A stretch of DNA of 45,968 bases from Magnetovibrio sp. (GCA_028281525.1 JANQJR010000027.1:1-45968), one strand, 5' to 3'; positions 16,499 to 25,013 are shown, counted from the first letter of the stretch. Notes: generated from the sequence alone by a model not told the origin. Numbers and translations are program-made.

Positions 16499-18895
16499 AT
16501 GTTGTCGAGGAACCTAGAGCAGACCCTGCATCGCGCCCTGAACATCGCAGGCGAATACCGCCACGAGTTCGCGACGCTGGAACACCTATTGCTCTCCTTG
16601 ACGGACGATCCCGACGCCATTTCAGTGTTGCGCGCCTGCGAAGTGGATTTGGACAAAATCCAGGGCGACGTCACCCATTTCCTGGAAAACGAGTTGGTGC
16701 TGCCGCCGTTGGATGGATTGGAAGATCCCAAGCCCACGTCCGGTTTTCAGCGCGTGATCCAGCGCGCCATCATTCACGTGCAATCGTCTGGGCGTGAAGA
16801 AGTCACGGGTGCGAACGTTTTGGTCGCGTTGTTTTCCGAACGGGAATCCCACGCTGTTTATTTCCTGCAAGAGCAGGATATGACGCGCCTCGACGCCGTC
16901 AACTACATCAGTCATGGAATCGCCAAGGCGCCCGGTCAGTCCGAAGACCGCCTGGTGCGTGGCGCGGACGATGAGACGGGGGATGAGGAGGATGTGATCA
17001 AGAAGGGCGACGATGCGTTGGAGGCCTACTGCGTCAACCTCAACCAAAAGGCCCAGGACGGCAAGATCGACCCGTTGATCGGGCGCACGGACGAGATTGA
17101 AAGAACCATCCAGGTTCTGTGCCGCCGCACCAAGAACAACCCGCTCTACGTCGGCGATCCGGGGGTGGGCAAGACCGCCATCGCCGAAGGCTTGGCGCGG
17201 CGTATCGTCGAAAAGGATGTGCCGGAAGTGCTCCAAGACGTCATCATCTGGGCATTGGACATGGGTGCGCTGTTGGCAGGTACGCGTTACCGCGGCGATT
17301 TCGAGGAGCGCCTTAAGGCGGTGATCAAGGAACTGGAAGCCGCACCCGAAAACGTCATGTTCATCGACGAAATCCACACCGTGATCGGGGCGGGGGCGAC
17401 GTCGGGCGGCTCCATGGACGCTTCCAACATCTTGAAACCTTCCCTGGCTTCGGGCGCGTTGCGTTGTATCGGGTCCACCACCTACAAGGAATACCGCAAC
17501 CATTTTGAAAAGGACCGCGCGTTGGTGCGCCGCTTCCAGAAGATCGACGTTTACGAGCCGTCCGTCGACGACACGGTGAAAATCTTGAAGGGGCTCAAAC
17601 CCTATTACGAAGAGCACCACCAGGTGCGTTACACCGACACCGCGATTCGTTCGGCGGTGGAGTTGGCGGCGCGCTACATCAATGATCGCAAACTTCCCGA
17701 CAAGGCCATCGACGTCATTGACGAGGTCGGCGCATCGCGCATGTTGCTGCCGGAAAACAAACGCAAAAAGACCGTTTCGGTGAAGGACGTGGAGGCCGTG
17801 GTGGCGAAGATCGCACGCATCCCACCGAAATCCGTTTCAAGTGACGATGTTAAAGTTCTCAAGAACTTGGAGCGTGATCTTAAGTCTATGGTTTATGGTC
17901 AGGACAAGGCCATCACCGCACTGTCGAGTTCGATTAAGCTGGCCCGCGCGGGACTTCGCGAACCGGACAAGCCGATCGGTTCGTACCTGTTCTCCGGCCC
18001 CACCGGCGTCGGCAAGACCGAAGTCGCCCGCCAGCTTGCCCACACCATGGGCGTGGAACTGGTGCGCTTCGATATGTCGGAATACATGGAGCGCCATTCC
18101 GTTTCGCGCCTGATCGGCGCGCCGCCGGGTTATGTCGGTTTCGACCAGGGCGGCCTGCTTACCGATGCGGTGGACCAGCAGCCGCATTGCGTGCTGCTGC
18201 TGGACGAAATTGAAAAGGCCCACCCGGATCTGTTCAACATCCTGTTGCAGGTGATGGACCACGGCAAGCTCACCGACAACAACGGCAAGACCGTCGATTT
18301 CCGCAACGTGGTGTTGATCATGACCACCAATGCCGGCGCGGCGGACTTGGCCAAACCGGCCATCGGGTTTGAACGCTCTGAGCGCACCGGCGACGACACC
18401 GAAGCCATCGAAAAGATGTTCACGCCGGAATTCCGCAACCGTCTGGACGCGATCATTGCGTTTGCCAACCTGTCGTCCGCAGTCATGGCGAAGGTGGTGG
18501 ACAAGTTCATCATGGAGTTGGAGGCGCAACTGGGCGAACGCAACGTCACCATCGAACTCACCGAGGAAGCGCGCGGTTGGCTCGCGAAGAAGGGCTACGA
18601 CCGCAACTTCGGTGCCCGCCCATTGAGCCGCGTGATCCAGGAGCATATCAAGCGCCCGTTGTCCGAAGAGTTGCTGTTCGGCGCCTTGGCGAACGGCGGC
18701 ATCGTCGAGGTCAAGATCGAGGACGGCATCGTCACCTTCGACTATCCCGCACCCAAGCCGCCCAAGCGTCCACCCAGTGGGCGGAAAGGCGGCGGTGGCA
18801 AGAAGGGCCCCAAAGGCGGCGGCTCGGACGGTGAAGAAAAGAGCGGCCTGCCGGCTCAGGCCGGGCGCTCTCCGGTGCCCGCCGTGGTGAAATGA
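16499..18895 (+). CDS. clpA: ATP-dependent Clp protease ATP-binding subunit ClpA
   Basis: A 798-aa AAA+ unfoldase. It has a Clp-N double repeat (about 1-145), AAA module 1 with Walker A GDPGVGKT (219-226), AAA module 2 with GPTGVGKT (500-507), and the ClpP-docking loop in KPAIGFERS. It partners ClpP (not in the window) and ClpS, encoded just upstream. ATG 16499 was chosen because the protein then starts [10 protein letters not shown] like other ClpA, with GGAG 12 bases ahead. It is about 40 residues longer than E. coli ClpA. The excess is a Gly/Lys/Pro-rich tail after the second module (from about 753, [17 protein letters not shown]), probably disordered. Confidence 0.95.
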   Translation: MLSRNLEQTLHRALNIAGEYRHEFATLEHLLLSLTDDPDAISVLRACEVDLDKIQGDVTHFLENELVLPPLDGLEDPKPTSGFQRVIQRAIIHVQSSGREEVTGANVLVALFSERESHAVYFLQEQDMTRLDAVNYISHGIAKAPGQSEDRLVRGADDETGDEEDVIKKGDDALEAYCVNLNQKAQDGKIDPLIGRTDEIERTIQVLCRRTKNNPLYVGDPGVGKTAIAEGLARRIVEKDVPEVLQDVIIWALDMGALLAGTRYRGDFEERLKAVIKELEAAPENVMFIDEIHTVIGAGATSGGSMDASNILKPSLASGALRCIGSTTYKEYRNHFEKDRALVRRFQKIDVYEPSVDDTVKILKGLKPYYEEHHQVRYTDTAIRSAVELAARYINDRKLPDKAIDVIDEVGASRMLLPENKRKKTVSVKDVEAVVAKIARIPPKSVSSDDVKVLKNLERDLKSMVYGQDKAITALSSSIKLARAGLREPDKPIGSYLFSGPTGVGKTEVARQLAHTMGVELVRFDMSEYMERHSVSRLIGAPPGYVGFDQGGLLTDAVDQQPHCVLLLDEIEKAHPDLFNILLQVMDHGKLTDNNGKTVDFRNVVLIMTTNAGAADLAKPAIGFERSERTGDDTEAIEKMFTPEFRNRLDAIIAFANLSSAVMAKVVDKFIMELEAQLGERNVTIELTEEARGWLAKKGYDRNFGARPLSRVIQEHIKRPLSEELLFGALANGGIVEVKIEDGIVTFDYPAPKPPKRPPSGRKGGGGKKGPKGGGSDGEEKSGLPAQAGRSPVPAVVK

Positions 18896-19041
18896 CGGCC
18901 AATCAACCGGCCACGGCTTTTGGGCTGTAAAACAACCTTGAGCGCATATTGGGCATAATTTGCCTCTCAAGCCGGAAAAAAGGGTTTCACAACCAGCTTT
19001 CCCTAGCGTTCTGCAAAGGGGAGAGTTGGTTCTTTATGGTT

Positions 19042-19068
19042 ATGTGAAATATTAGAAAAATTTCACAT
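19042..19068. promoter_or_regulatory. Candidate enhancer (UAS) palindrome for a sigma-54 activator
   Basis: ATGTGAAAT and ATTTCACAT are perfect 9-base arms around ATTAGAAAA. The centre is about 91 bp upstream of the start predicted from the sigma-54 promoter at 19119-19136, within the usual range for an enhancer-binding protein site. It does not match the NifA (TGT-N10-ACA) or CRP spacing. Confidence 0.55.
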
Positions 19069-19090
19069 GTTGCTGGTTTAAAATAAAAAA

Positions 19091-19103
19091 TATCAGCTTC
19101 TCA
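19091..19103 (+). promoter_or_regulatory. Near-consensus IHF site between UAS and promoter
   Basis: TATCAGCTTCTCA fits WATCAR-N4-TTR with one mismatch, and an A-tract lies immediately upstream (19081-19090). Its position near -49 is where IHF usually bends DNA at sigma-54 promoters. Confidence 0.4.
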
Positions 19104-19118
19104 TCTTTCCTCTGAACT

Positions 19119-19136
19119 TTGGCATGCCGCTTGCCA
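19119..19136 (+). promoter_or_regulatory. Sigma-54 promoter
   Basis: TTGGCATG-CCGC-TTGCCA matches the RpoN consensus TTGGCACG-N4-TTGCW. GG (19121-19122) and GC (19133-19134) are separated by exactly 10 bp. The predicted start of transcription is near 19146, 51 bp before the ATG of the 57-aa gene. Confidence 0.7.
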
Positions 19137-19196
19137 TGTTGTGTCTGAACGGGAGTGCTCCGTGCCGCTGTCCGGAGCCAGATCGGAGGAAATACC

Positions 19197-19370
19197 ATGA
19201 CCATGGATGTCTATATGGGCCGGAAGTTCAACGCCAATCATCAGCTCGCCATTCTGTTGACGCGTCACTTAGGCCTTGAAGGCGCGCGCAGCGAAGCCAA
19301 GCGCAACGGCTGGTCAGGTGTGTTGCTGGCTCTGGATGAACAGAACGCCATCGTCACGTTACCTGAGTAG
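19197..19370 (+). CDS. 57-aa protein under a predicted sigma-54 promoter
   Basis: I do not recognise this family. The start is ATG 19197 with a near-perfect GGAGGA at 19185-19190. The protein is soluble and basic, with a central amphipathic helix (NHQLAILLTRHLGLEGARSE, about 13-32) and a C-terminal beta-like part (GVLLALDEQNAIVTLPE). It has no signal peptide, no membrane segment and no Cys. The only gene that can be read from the sigma-54 promoter at 19119 is this one. The stop codon lies in a 15-bp tandem repeat, so the C-terminus may vary between strains. Sigma-54 control suggests a response to nitrogen, stress, motility or another environmental signal. Function is open. Confidence 0.72.
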   Translation: MTMDVYMGRKFNANHQLAILLTRHLGLEGARSEAKRNGWSGVLLALDEQNAIVTLPE

Positions 19371-19404
19371 ATTGGGCCAGAATAGATTGGGCCAGAGTAG
19401 ATTG
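19366..19404. repeat. 15-bp tandem repeat, 2.6 copies
   Basis: AGTAGATTGGGCCAG, AATAGATTGGGCCAG and AGTAGATTG follow head to tail. The first copy carries the TAG stop of the 57-aa gene. The unit is divisible by three, so changes in copy number would keep frame. Confidence 0.85.
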
Positions 19405-19430
19405 ATCGCGGGAAATGAGCGTCCGGCGGC

Positions 19431-19742
19431 TCAGCGCACGGCTTTCGGGCATTCGCCCTCGTTCACGATGCGGGTCTTGCCGGGGCCGCGGAACGGCAGC
19501 GGCTGGTTGCCCCTCCGGGGAATGGTGAACTCCCGGTAATTGGGAATGCCCTTTGCTTGGCCCGGGCGGTGACGTTCCACCTTGACGGTGATGCAGGTGC
19601 TGCAGATGTTGGCGATGGCTTGACGGCCCGCCGCATTTTCCATCAAGCGGGCGCACCGGTTCAACTGCATGGCCTCGGCCACGCCGCTCCATAGGACCAG
19701 CGCTAAAAGGGACAAGGCGAGGATCTTAACCGGATTCGTCAT
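19431..19742 (-). CDS. Secreted Cys-containing hypothetical protein, 103 aa
   Basis: An N-terminal signal peptide (about 1-24, ILALSLLALVLWSGVAEA) precedes a small mature protein with four Cys (30, 47, 50, 98), including CSTC, which could form two disulfides in the periplasm. The mature part is basic (PRRGNQPLPFRGPGKTR). I do not recognise the family. It is the last of three minus-strand genes (RidA, acyltransferase, this one) and starts 20 bp after the acyltransferase stop, so it is likely co-transcribed. The ribosome binding site is weak. Confidence 0.7.
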   Translation of the reverse strand: MTNPVKILALSLLALVLWSGVAEAMQLNRCARLMENAAGRQAIANICSTCITVKVERHRPGQAKGIPNYREFTIPRRGNQPLPFRGPGKTRIVNEGECPKAVR

Positions 19743-19762
19743 GCGCCATTCTAACGTGTGCC

Positions 19763-20932
19763 TCAGCTTTGGCGATAGGGGCTTTCTTCCATCAGCACAT
19801 CCCGCTCATGGCGGATGGCGCGCCGTTCTTGGTCGAGGAATGTCTCGACGCTGCCGCGAAAACCCGGATCGGGAATGAAGTGGGCGGAACGGGTCAAAAC
19901 GGGCAGGTAGCCTCGCGCGATCTTGTGCTCCCCTTGGGCCCCGGCCTCGACACGTTTTAGGCCGAGTTCGATGGCGGCGTCGATGGCTTGATGATAACAA
20001 ACCTCGAAATGCAGGAAACGCACGTCTTCCTTGCAGCCCCAGTAGCGCCCGAACAGCGCGTCTTCGCCGATCAGGTTGAGCGCCCCCGCGATGAGGTCGC
20101 CGTCGCGCTCCACCATCACCAGCATCACCCGGTGGCCCAGGCGCTCGCCCAAAAGCTGGAAAAAGTCGCGGTTGAGGTAAGGCCGTCCCCATTTGCGCGC
20201 GCTGGTATCCAAGTAAAAGTCGTAAAACGCTTCCCAGTGCGCTGGGCGGATATCCGGACCCGTTAATCGTTTCACGGTTAAGCTGCCGTCTTTGAGGGCC
20301 GTGCGGCGTTCCTTCTTGAGCGCCTTGCGTTTGCGCGACGACAATGCGCCCAGGAAGTCGTCGTACGTTCCGTACCCCCGGTTGTTCCAATGGTATTGCA
20401 GGCCGACGCGGGGCAGGTATCCGGCGTCCTCGAAAATCTTCGCATCCTCTTCGGGGATGAAGTTGACGTGCAGGCTGGACAAGCGCGCGCCGATGGCCGC
20501 GCCCGCCATGGCGTCCGCCAGTTGGTGTTTGAGGGCGCGGGTCAGGGTAGGGGAGAGGTTTGGGCGCACCAGCAGGCGCGGGCCGGTGACCGGGGTGAAC
20601 GGCACGGCGCTGACCAGCTTGGGATAGTACCGCCCGCCTGCGCGCTCGTACGCTTCCGCCCAGCCCCAGTCGAACACGTACTCGCCCATGGAATTGCCCT
20701 TGAGGTAAAGCGGCGCGCAGGCCAGCAACATGCCGCTTTGATCCTTGATCAACACATGGCGCGGCGCCCATCCGGCGTTGGCGGCGACGCAGCCTGCATC
20801 TTCCAATGAGCAGAGAAAATCATGGCTGAGAAACGGGCTGTCCGGTCCGGCGCAGGCGTCCCACGCTTCGTGCGGCACGCCGCCGAGGTTTTCGGTCACC
20901 GAGACTTCGATCTGTTCGCGTCCGTCGGGCAT
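19763..20932 (-). CDS. GNAT-like acyltransferase of the DUF482 family
   Basis: A 389-aa cytoplasmic protein of the peptidogalycan-biosynthesis/DUF482 group, which carries a GNAT fold in its C-terminal half. Family patterns are PFLSHDFLCSLE, WAPRHVLIKD, FTPVTGPRLLVRP, SSLHVNFIP, LQYHWNNRGYGTYDDFLGALSSRKRK (two adjacent blocks) and FEVCYHQAIDAAIELGL. The natural substrate is not established. The start at Met 20932 is preferred over the upstream frame to 21016, which would overlap the RidA gene and adds an unrelated basic stretch. It follows ridA by 43 bp in the same operon. Confidence 0.85.
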   Translation of the reverse strand: MPDGREQIEVSVTENLGGVPHEAWDACAGPDSPFLSHDFLCSLEDAGCVAANAGWAPRHVLIKDQSGMLLACAPLYLKGNSMGEYVFDWGWAEAYERAGGRYYPKLVSAVPFTPVTGPRLLVRPNLSPTLTRALKHQLADAMAGAAIGARLSSLHVNFIPEEDAKIFEDAGYLPRVGLQYHWNNRGYGTYDDFLGALSSRKRKALKKERRTALKDGSLTVKRLTGPDIRPAHWEAFYDFYLDTSARKWGRPYLNRDFFQLLGERLGHRVMLVMVERDGDLIAGALNLIGEDALFGRYWGCKEDVRFLHFEVCYHQAIDAAIELGLKRVEAGAQGEHKIARGYLPVLTRSAHFIPDPGFRGSVETFLDQERRAIRHERDVLMEESPYRQS

Positions 20933-20975
20933 GGTTTGGATATGAGAAGAGCGGACCGAGAACGCAAGCGGAGGA

Positions 20976-21440
20976 TTATTCCACCTCGAACATCCCCTCG
21001 ACCTCCACCGCAACACCTAATGGAAGCGTGTTGACGCCGACGGCGGCGCGCGCGTGCTTTCCCGCATCGCCGAAAACCTCGGCCATCAGGTCCGACGCGC
21101 CGTTGATCACCTTTGGCTGCTCGGTGAAGTCGTCCGTGCAGTTGACGAAACCGCCCAACCGCACCACCCGTTTGACCCGGTTCAAATCGCCGTCACATGC
21201 GGCCTTGACCTGGGCGATGAGGTTGAGGCCACAGAGCTTCGCCGCGGCGTAAGCTTCTTCGGTGGTGAAATCCTGTCCGACACGCCCCACGTACTTCAAC
21301 TCCCCGTTTTCCAGGGTGATCTGGCCGGACACCACCACCAGATTTCCGGTTTGCACGTAGGGCACGTAATTGGCGGCGGGGGTGGCGGCTTCGGGCAGGG
21401 TCAGGCCGAGCGCGCTCAACCGGGCTTCGATGGTGGACAT
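20976..21440 (-). CDS. ridA: RidA family protein
   Basis: A 154-aa YjgF/YER057c/UK114 protein. The usual RidA role is to hydrolyse reactive 2-aminoacrylate and related enamines/imines to ketoacids, protecting PLP enzymes. The C-terminal block ARAAVGVNTLPLGVAVEVEG contains the aligned region where RidA has its key Arg (RxxVxVxxLPxxxxVE); the pattern here reads HARAAVGVNTLP, so this is the longer YjgF subgroup of about 150 aa, whose activity is less certain. It heads the three-gene minus-strand operon. The start codon is ATG with a weak ribosome binding site (AGAAAC). Confidence 0.9.
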   Translation of the reverse strand: MSTIEARLSALGLTLPEAATPAANYVPYVQTGNLVVVSGQITLENGELKYVGRVGQDFTTEEAYAAAKLCGLNLIAQVKAACDGDLNRVKRVVRLGGFVNCTDDFTEQPKVINGASDLMAEVFGDAGKHARAAVGVNTLPLGVAVEVEGMFEVE

Positions 21441-21642
21441 GGGGTGTTTCTCCGCAACGATAAAATCGCGATCACCTTATCCATGCGCTGGGCCGGGGAC
21501 AACCCATGCGATGGCGATGAATATCTAGTCTGAACGGATGGCACGTGTGTTCCGCATGGATTACAACCAATGAACCATTACAATCACAACGATAAATATA
21601 TATACTGGTGTCGGAGCGAGCAGAAGTTGCTAGGGTTGGGTG

Positions 21643-22137
21643 ATGCCGCGTTTGCTGATAGTTGACGATGACGACGATCTCCGCCAATGGGTATCTATAG
21701 TATTGAAAAACAAAGGTTATGATATCCGTGAAACAGGGGAGAGTGAAAACGTCGTACGCCAGATTTTAACCGGTGATATCGATTTGGCGCTCATTGATTA
21801 CAATTTACCCGGGCATAATGGTTTATCTTTGTTGCGAGATATCCGCGAAAAACACATCACCACGCCGGTGGTGATCCTGACGTCCGATGCGTCCCAAGGG
21901 GTGGCGGTGGAGTGCTTTCGCAATGGGGCCGCGGATTTTATCGCCAAGCCCATCGATCCCGACTACTTGGCGATTATTGTCGCGCGCGCTCTGGAAACTC
22001 AGGCGAATACGCTTAAAAACATGGCGTATCGGGCGTTGGGCTATGTCCAGCACAAATCCGATTGCGCGCATAATGAGGATTCATCCGCCTGCACTTGCGG
22101 GCTCAGCGATGTCATCGAAGACATTCAACAATTCTAA
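21643..22137 (+). CDS. Stand-alone response regulator with Cys/His tail
   Basis: A 164-aa CheY-like receiver with no output domain. Key residues are the acidic pocket Asp8-Asp9, phosphoacceptor Asp52 in LIDYNLPG, Thr80 in VVILTSD, and Lys102 in FIAKPID. After the receiver and a helix (about 111-135) comes a tail with H137, C141, H143, C150 and C152, which could bind a metal ion. No histidine kinase is adjacent, so the partner is encoded elsewhere. The upstream 100 bp are AT-rich. ATG 21643 was chosen; GTG 21640 is next to it. Phosphorelay or one-domain signalling (as with DivK or SpdR-type proteins) is possible. Confidence 0.87.
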   Translation: MPRLLIVDDDDDLRQWVSIVLKNKGYDIRETGESENVVRQILTGDIDLALIDYNLPGHNGLSLLRDIREKHITTPVVILTSDASQGVAVECFRNGAADFIAKPIDPDYLAIIVARALETQANTLKNMAYRALGYVQHKSDCAHNEDSSACTCGLSDVIEDIQQF

Positions 22138-22223
22138 GCGCCGCTCGCACTTCGAACTTGTTCCCACGGGGGTTTCGGCGTAAGGACTCTCAGACCTTTC
22201 AGGATCGAGGAGGCTGGCAGTCG

Positions 22224-22505
22224 ATGTTTTCCGTGAACGAATATTTCGACGGCAACGTCAAATCCATCGCGTTTCAAGGCGAGGCATTGCCCGCCACCGT
22301 TGGCGTGATGGCGCCCGGCGAATACGAATTCTCCACCAGCCAAAAGGAAGTCATGACGGTGATTTCCGGTGAACTGACGGTGATGTTGCCGGATGAAACG
22401 GAGTGGCGGACGTTTGCCGCCGGTGCGTCCTTCGAGGTTGCGGCGCACCAAACGTTCCAATTGCAAGTGGTCCGGGACACGGCCTACCTATGCACCTACG
22501 AATAG
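22224..22505 (+). CDS. ppnP: Pyrimidine/purine nucleoside phosphorylase PpnP
   Basis: A 93-aa cupin (formerly YaiE/DUF1255). It catalyses phosphorolysis of several nucleosides to base and ribose-1-P. Matching blocks are [43 protein letters not shown] and [14 protein letters not shown]. Length is exactly that of the family. ATG 22224 has GAGGAGG at 22206-22212. It is followed by a 321-bp gap with two hairpins. Confidence 0.93.
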   Translation: MFSVNEYFDGNVKSIAFQGEALPATVGVMAPGEYEFSTSQKEVMTVISGELTVMLPDETEWRTFAAGASFEVAAHQTFQLQVVRDTAYLCTYE

Positions 22506-22562
22506 CCCCCAAATAGCCATAGTGTATACTCACCAAAGGGGTGAGGAACTGGCCATCGTCTA

Positions 22563-22593
22563 GCGCATCGGGCGCACGCGCAACCCGATGCGC
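22563..22593. other. Strong hairpin downstream of ppnP
   Basis: GCGCATCGGG and CCCGATGCGC are perfect 10-base arms around an 11-base GC-rich loop. No T-run follows. It may stabilise the ppnP mRNA end or belong to a small RNA; no known RNA family was recognised. The rest of 22506-22826 contains only the palindromic element at 22749-22817 and no supported gene. Confidence 0.5.
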
Positions 22594-22748
22594 CTGAGCC
22601 GGAGATGGTGGGGCTGGGGACCTTCGAGACGGACCAAATATCTGCATCGGCCAGCCCTCCATCAGCCAGTCCGCCGCCGTTCGATCGCCGTCTAAACCGT
22701 CCAGCAAGCAAGCCTTCAAACTGCCGCTGAACGGATCAGAGTCCACAC

Positions 22749-22817
22749 CCTAGAGCCGGATTCACGACTTAAATCTTGTTCACAAAGTGACCAAGATGAA
22801 GTCGATCGCACTCTAGG
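22749..22817. repeat. Palindromic repeat unit bounded by CCTAGAG/CTCTAGG
   Basis: Nested arms pair from outside in: CCTAGAG with CTCTAGG, GACTT with AAGTC, ATCTTG with CAAGAT, and TCAC with GTGA around AAA. The outline, CTAGAGC ends with GATC-type inner blocks, is like the palindromic units found in many copies in rhizobial and Bradyrhizobium genomes. A short GGTCCTGGCCC repeat end adjoins it at 22816. Confidence 0.65.
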
Positions 22818-22826
22818 TCCTGGCCC

Positions 22827-23309
22827 TTAGGAATCGACGATCCTCCAGCTGCCGTCCGGCTGACGGCACGCGGTGCCGTGCGCTTCGGTTTCTTCGCCGT
22901 CGATGACCACGACCTGTTCAAACTCGCGGCAATAGCTGCCGTCGGCCTGTTGATATGTGCGGGTCGGCTTAACCGTGCCGCTGTGTCCGCTGTCGGGGTT
23001 GCGCCAACTGGATACGGTGCCCGTGGGCGTGTGTTCCAGGGATGCTTGGCTGGTGCGGTTCATCATCGCGCGGTCTTGTGCGTCCAGCGAACGGCCGACG
23101 CTCGAGCCCATGATCGCGCCCAGAACCGCGCCCGCGCCGGTGGCCCACAACTGGCCATCACCCTCACCGATCTGCGAGCCCAGCAATCCGCCGAGAACCG
23201 CGCCGGTGACCGCGCCGATGGTTTCTTTCTGGCCGGTCTGTTGGGTCGTATCGCATCCCCCCAGCAGGGCCACGGATATGACGAGCGGTATGGCGATGTA
23301 GCGTTTCAT
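22827..23309 (-). CDS. Glycine-zipper outer-membrane lipoprotein (RT0821-like)
   Basis: A 160-aa lipoprotein. The signal peptide ends with the lipobox LLGGC (Cys19). Residues about 33-70 form a glycine-zipper 2TM segment (GAVTGAVLGGLLGSQIG and GAVLGAIMGSSVGRSLD), followed by RAMMNRTSQASLEHTPTG and a C-terminal domain ending GTACRQPDGSWRIVDS. This matches the Rickettsia 17-kDa/RT0821 surface antigen family. Start ATG 23309 has AAGGAGG ahead; the open frame upstream to 23372 is an artefact. It is probably anchored in the outer membrane. Its role is unknown, possibly envelope integrity. Confidence 0.85.
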   Translation of the reverse strand: MKRYIAIPLVISVALLGGCDTTQQTGQKETIGAVTGAVLGGLLGSQIGEGDGQLWATGAGAVLGAIMGSSVGRSLDAQDRAMMNRTSQASLEHTPTGTVSSWRNPDSGHSGTVKPTRTYQQADGSYCREFEQVVVIDGEETEAHGTACRQPDGSWRIVDS

Positions 23310-23372
23310 CTTGGCCCTCCTTTCGCTCATTGTCTTTGGTTCGAGGTATCCTTCTATTTTACGCCGATCCAC

Positions 23373-23477
23373 GGGTCAAAGGTACGAACTTATTGTTGCA
23401 ATGTGCTTGGCGGCGATTTTGCCGGGGCAAGGCGGTAAGCGTGCCTTGATAGAATACATTAATGGGGCCTGACCCTA
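23373..23477. repeat. Interspersed repeat copy B (best-preserved, about 105 bp)
   Basis: It runs from GGGTCAAAGGTACGAACTTA to ATTAATGGGGCCTGACCCTA. The right end supplies the TAG stop of the glutamate synthase-like gene (minus strand TAGGGTC). It has terminal inverted GGGTC/GACCC, and it aligns with copy A. Confidence 0.6.
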
Positions 23478-25013
23478 GATACCGCCAAAACGAATTCCGG
23501 TGAGCTTCGCGACTTCGTGTTTCCATGTTGTGATGTCGTGGGAATTGAACTTGTTGACATGGTCGTGGGCACAGGCCCGGGCCAAAACCCGCATCAATTC
23601 CGTTGACGCGCCGAAGAAATTCGCGAGCCGTTTGGCGCCTTCATCCATGTTGAGGCGCTTGCGCAGGTTTTCGTCCTGGGTGGCGATGCCCGCCGGGCAC
23701 ATGTTGGTGTTGCACATGCGCGCGCCGACGCAGCCGACGGCTTGAATGGCCGAATTGGCGAGTGCAATGGCGTCCGCGCCCAAACACAATGCTTTGACGA
23801 AATCGGCGGGCACGCGCAGACCGCCGGTGATGATCAAGGTCACGTCGTCGCGGCCCATCATATTCAGATAGCGCCGCGCGCGGGACAGGGCGGGCAGGGT
23901 GGGAACCGAGATGTGGTCGCGAAACAAAGCCGGCGCCGCCCCGGTGCCGCCGCCGCGTCCGTCCAGGATGATGTAGTCCGCGCTAGCGTTCAACGCGAAG
24001 TCGATATCTTCTTCGATGTGGTTGGCCGACAGTTTGAAGCCGATGGGGATGCCGCCGCTGATTTCGCGCACCCGGTCGGCGAAGCGTTTGTAGTCTTGCG
24101 GGGTCGCCAAGTCGGGGAAGGTGGATGGTGACACGGCCGGCTCGCCCGCCTTGATGCCGCGCACTTCGGCGATGCGCGCGGTGACCTTGACCCCCGGCAA
24201 GTGTCCGCCGGTCCCGGTCTTGGCGGCTTGACCGCCCTTGAAATGGAAGGCCTGAACCTTTTCCATCAATGCGTCGCGGTAGCCGAACTGCGCCGACGCC
24301 AGTTCGTAGAAATAACGGGAATTGGCTTTCTGTTCTTCGGGCAACATGCCGCCTTCACCGGAACAGATGCCGGTGCCGGCCATTTGTGCACCGCGCGCCA
24401 GCGCCAGCTTGGCTTCGAAAGACAAAGAGCCGAAGCTCATGTCCGACACGAACAGCGGGATGTCGAGCTTCAACGGTTTTTTTGCGCCTGGTCCAACCAC
24501 CACATCGGTGCCGACCGGCGTGTCATCCAACAATGGTTTGGTCGCCATCTGTGCGGTGAGGATTTGGATGTCGTCCCAACAAGGCAGGTCCGTGCGCGGC
24601 ACGCCCATGGCGGTCATTGGTCCGTGGTCGCCGAAGGCGTCCAGTCCCCCCTTGGCGAGGGCATGAATGAATTCCACGTGGGGTTCGGTGGCGGTGCTTT
24701 TGGGTGGCGGTGCGCCACCCGAGGAAGAACTGGACGCGTCTTCGTCGTCGCCGCCCTCGTCGTCGCCGTCGTCATCCAAGGTCGCGTGGGTGCCGTCGCA
24801 AAACGGCTGGTCGGAGGTCCGTTTGCATAGGCATAACCAGGCTTCTCCGCTTTTTTCGGCGGTGAAGACATTGGGCTTGAAGCCGGTGCCTTTATGACTG
24901 CCGTCGCAATAAGGCTGGTTCTTCGAATGTCCACAACTGCACCAGGCGTACTTCTTTCCGGCTTCCAACTGAACCTGTTGGGGTGCGGTTCCGGCGATGG
25001 ACGGCTTGCTCAT
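23475..25013 (-). CDS. Double CDGSH iron-sulfur and glutamate-synthase-like fusion
   Basis: A 512-aa protein of three parts. Two CDGSH domains come first: C25, C27, C36, H40 and C61, C63, C72, H76, each ready to bind a 2Fe-2S cluster with three Cys and one His. An acidic Ser-rich linker (about 80-105) follows. The rest (about 110-512) is the FMN-binding TIM barrel of the glutamate synthase alpha subunit (GltB2-like), with KANSRYFYELAS, the lysine-rich FMN site GGQAAKTGTGGHLPG, LDGRGGGTGAAP and the 3Fe-4S motif CVGARMCNTNMC (C-x5-C-x4-C). No amidotransferase domain is present, so it probably uses ammonia or another donor, or acts on a different substrate. The stop TAG lies in repeat copy B. 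No gltD partner is nearby. Confidence 0.88.
   Translation of the reverse strand: MSKPSIAGTAPQQVQLEAGKKYAWCSCGHSKNQPYCDGSHKGTGFKPNVFTAEKSGEAWLCLCKRTSDQPFCDGTHATLDDDGDDEGGDDEDASSSSSGGAPPPKSTATEPHVEFIHALAKGGLDAFGDHGPMTAMGVPRTDLPCWDDIQILTAQMATKPLLDDTPVGTDVVVGPGAKKPLKLDIPLFVSDMSFGSLSFEAKLALARGAQMAGTGICSGEGGMLPEEQKANSRYFYELASAQFGYRDALMEKVQAFHFKGGQAAKTGTGGHLPGVKVTARIAEVRGIKAGEPAVSPSTFPDLATPQDYKRFADRVREISGGIPIGFKLSANHIEEDIDFALNASADYIILDGRGGGTGAAPALFRDHISVPTLPALSRARRYLNMMGRDDVTLIITGGLRVPADFVKALCLGADAIALANSAIQAVGCVGARMCNTNMCPAGIATQDENLRKRLNMDEGAKRLANFFGASTELMRVLARACAHDHVNKFNSHDITTWKHEVAKLTGIRFGGI

Noticed and set aside
21537-21556. A sigma-54-like sequence upstream of the lone response regulator
   Set aside because: The -24 part TGGCACG fits, but the -12 GC is CC at the required spacing, so the key element is missing.
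22563-22640. tRNA-like fragment near the hairpin
   Set aside because: A TTCGAGA-like piece is present but there is no acceptor stem, D-loop or anticodon arm.
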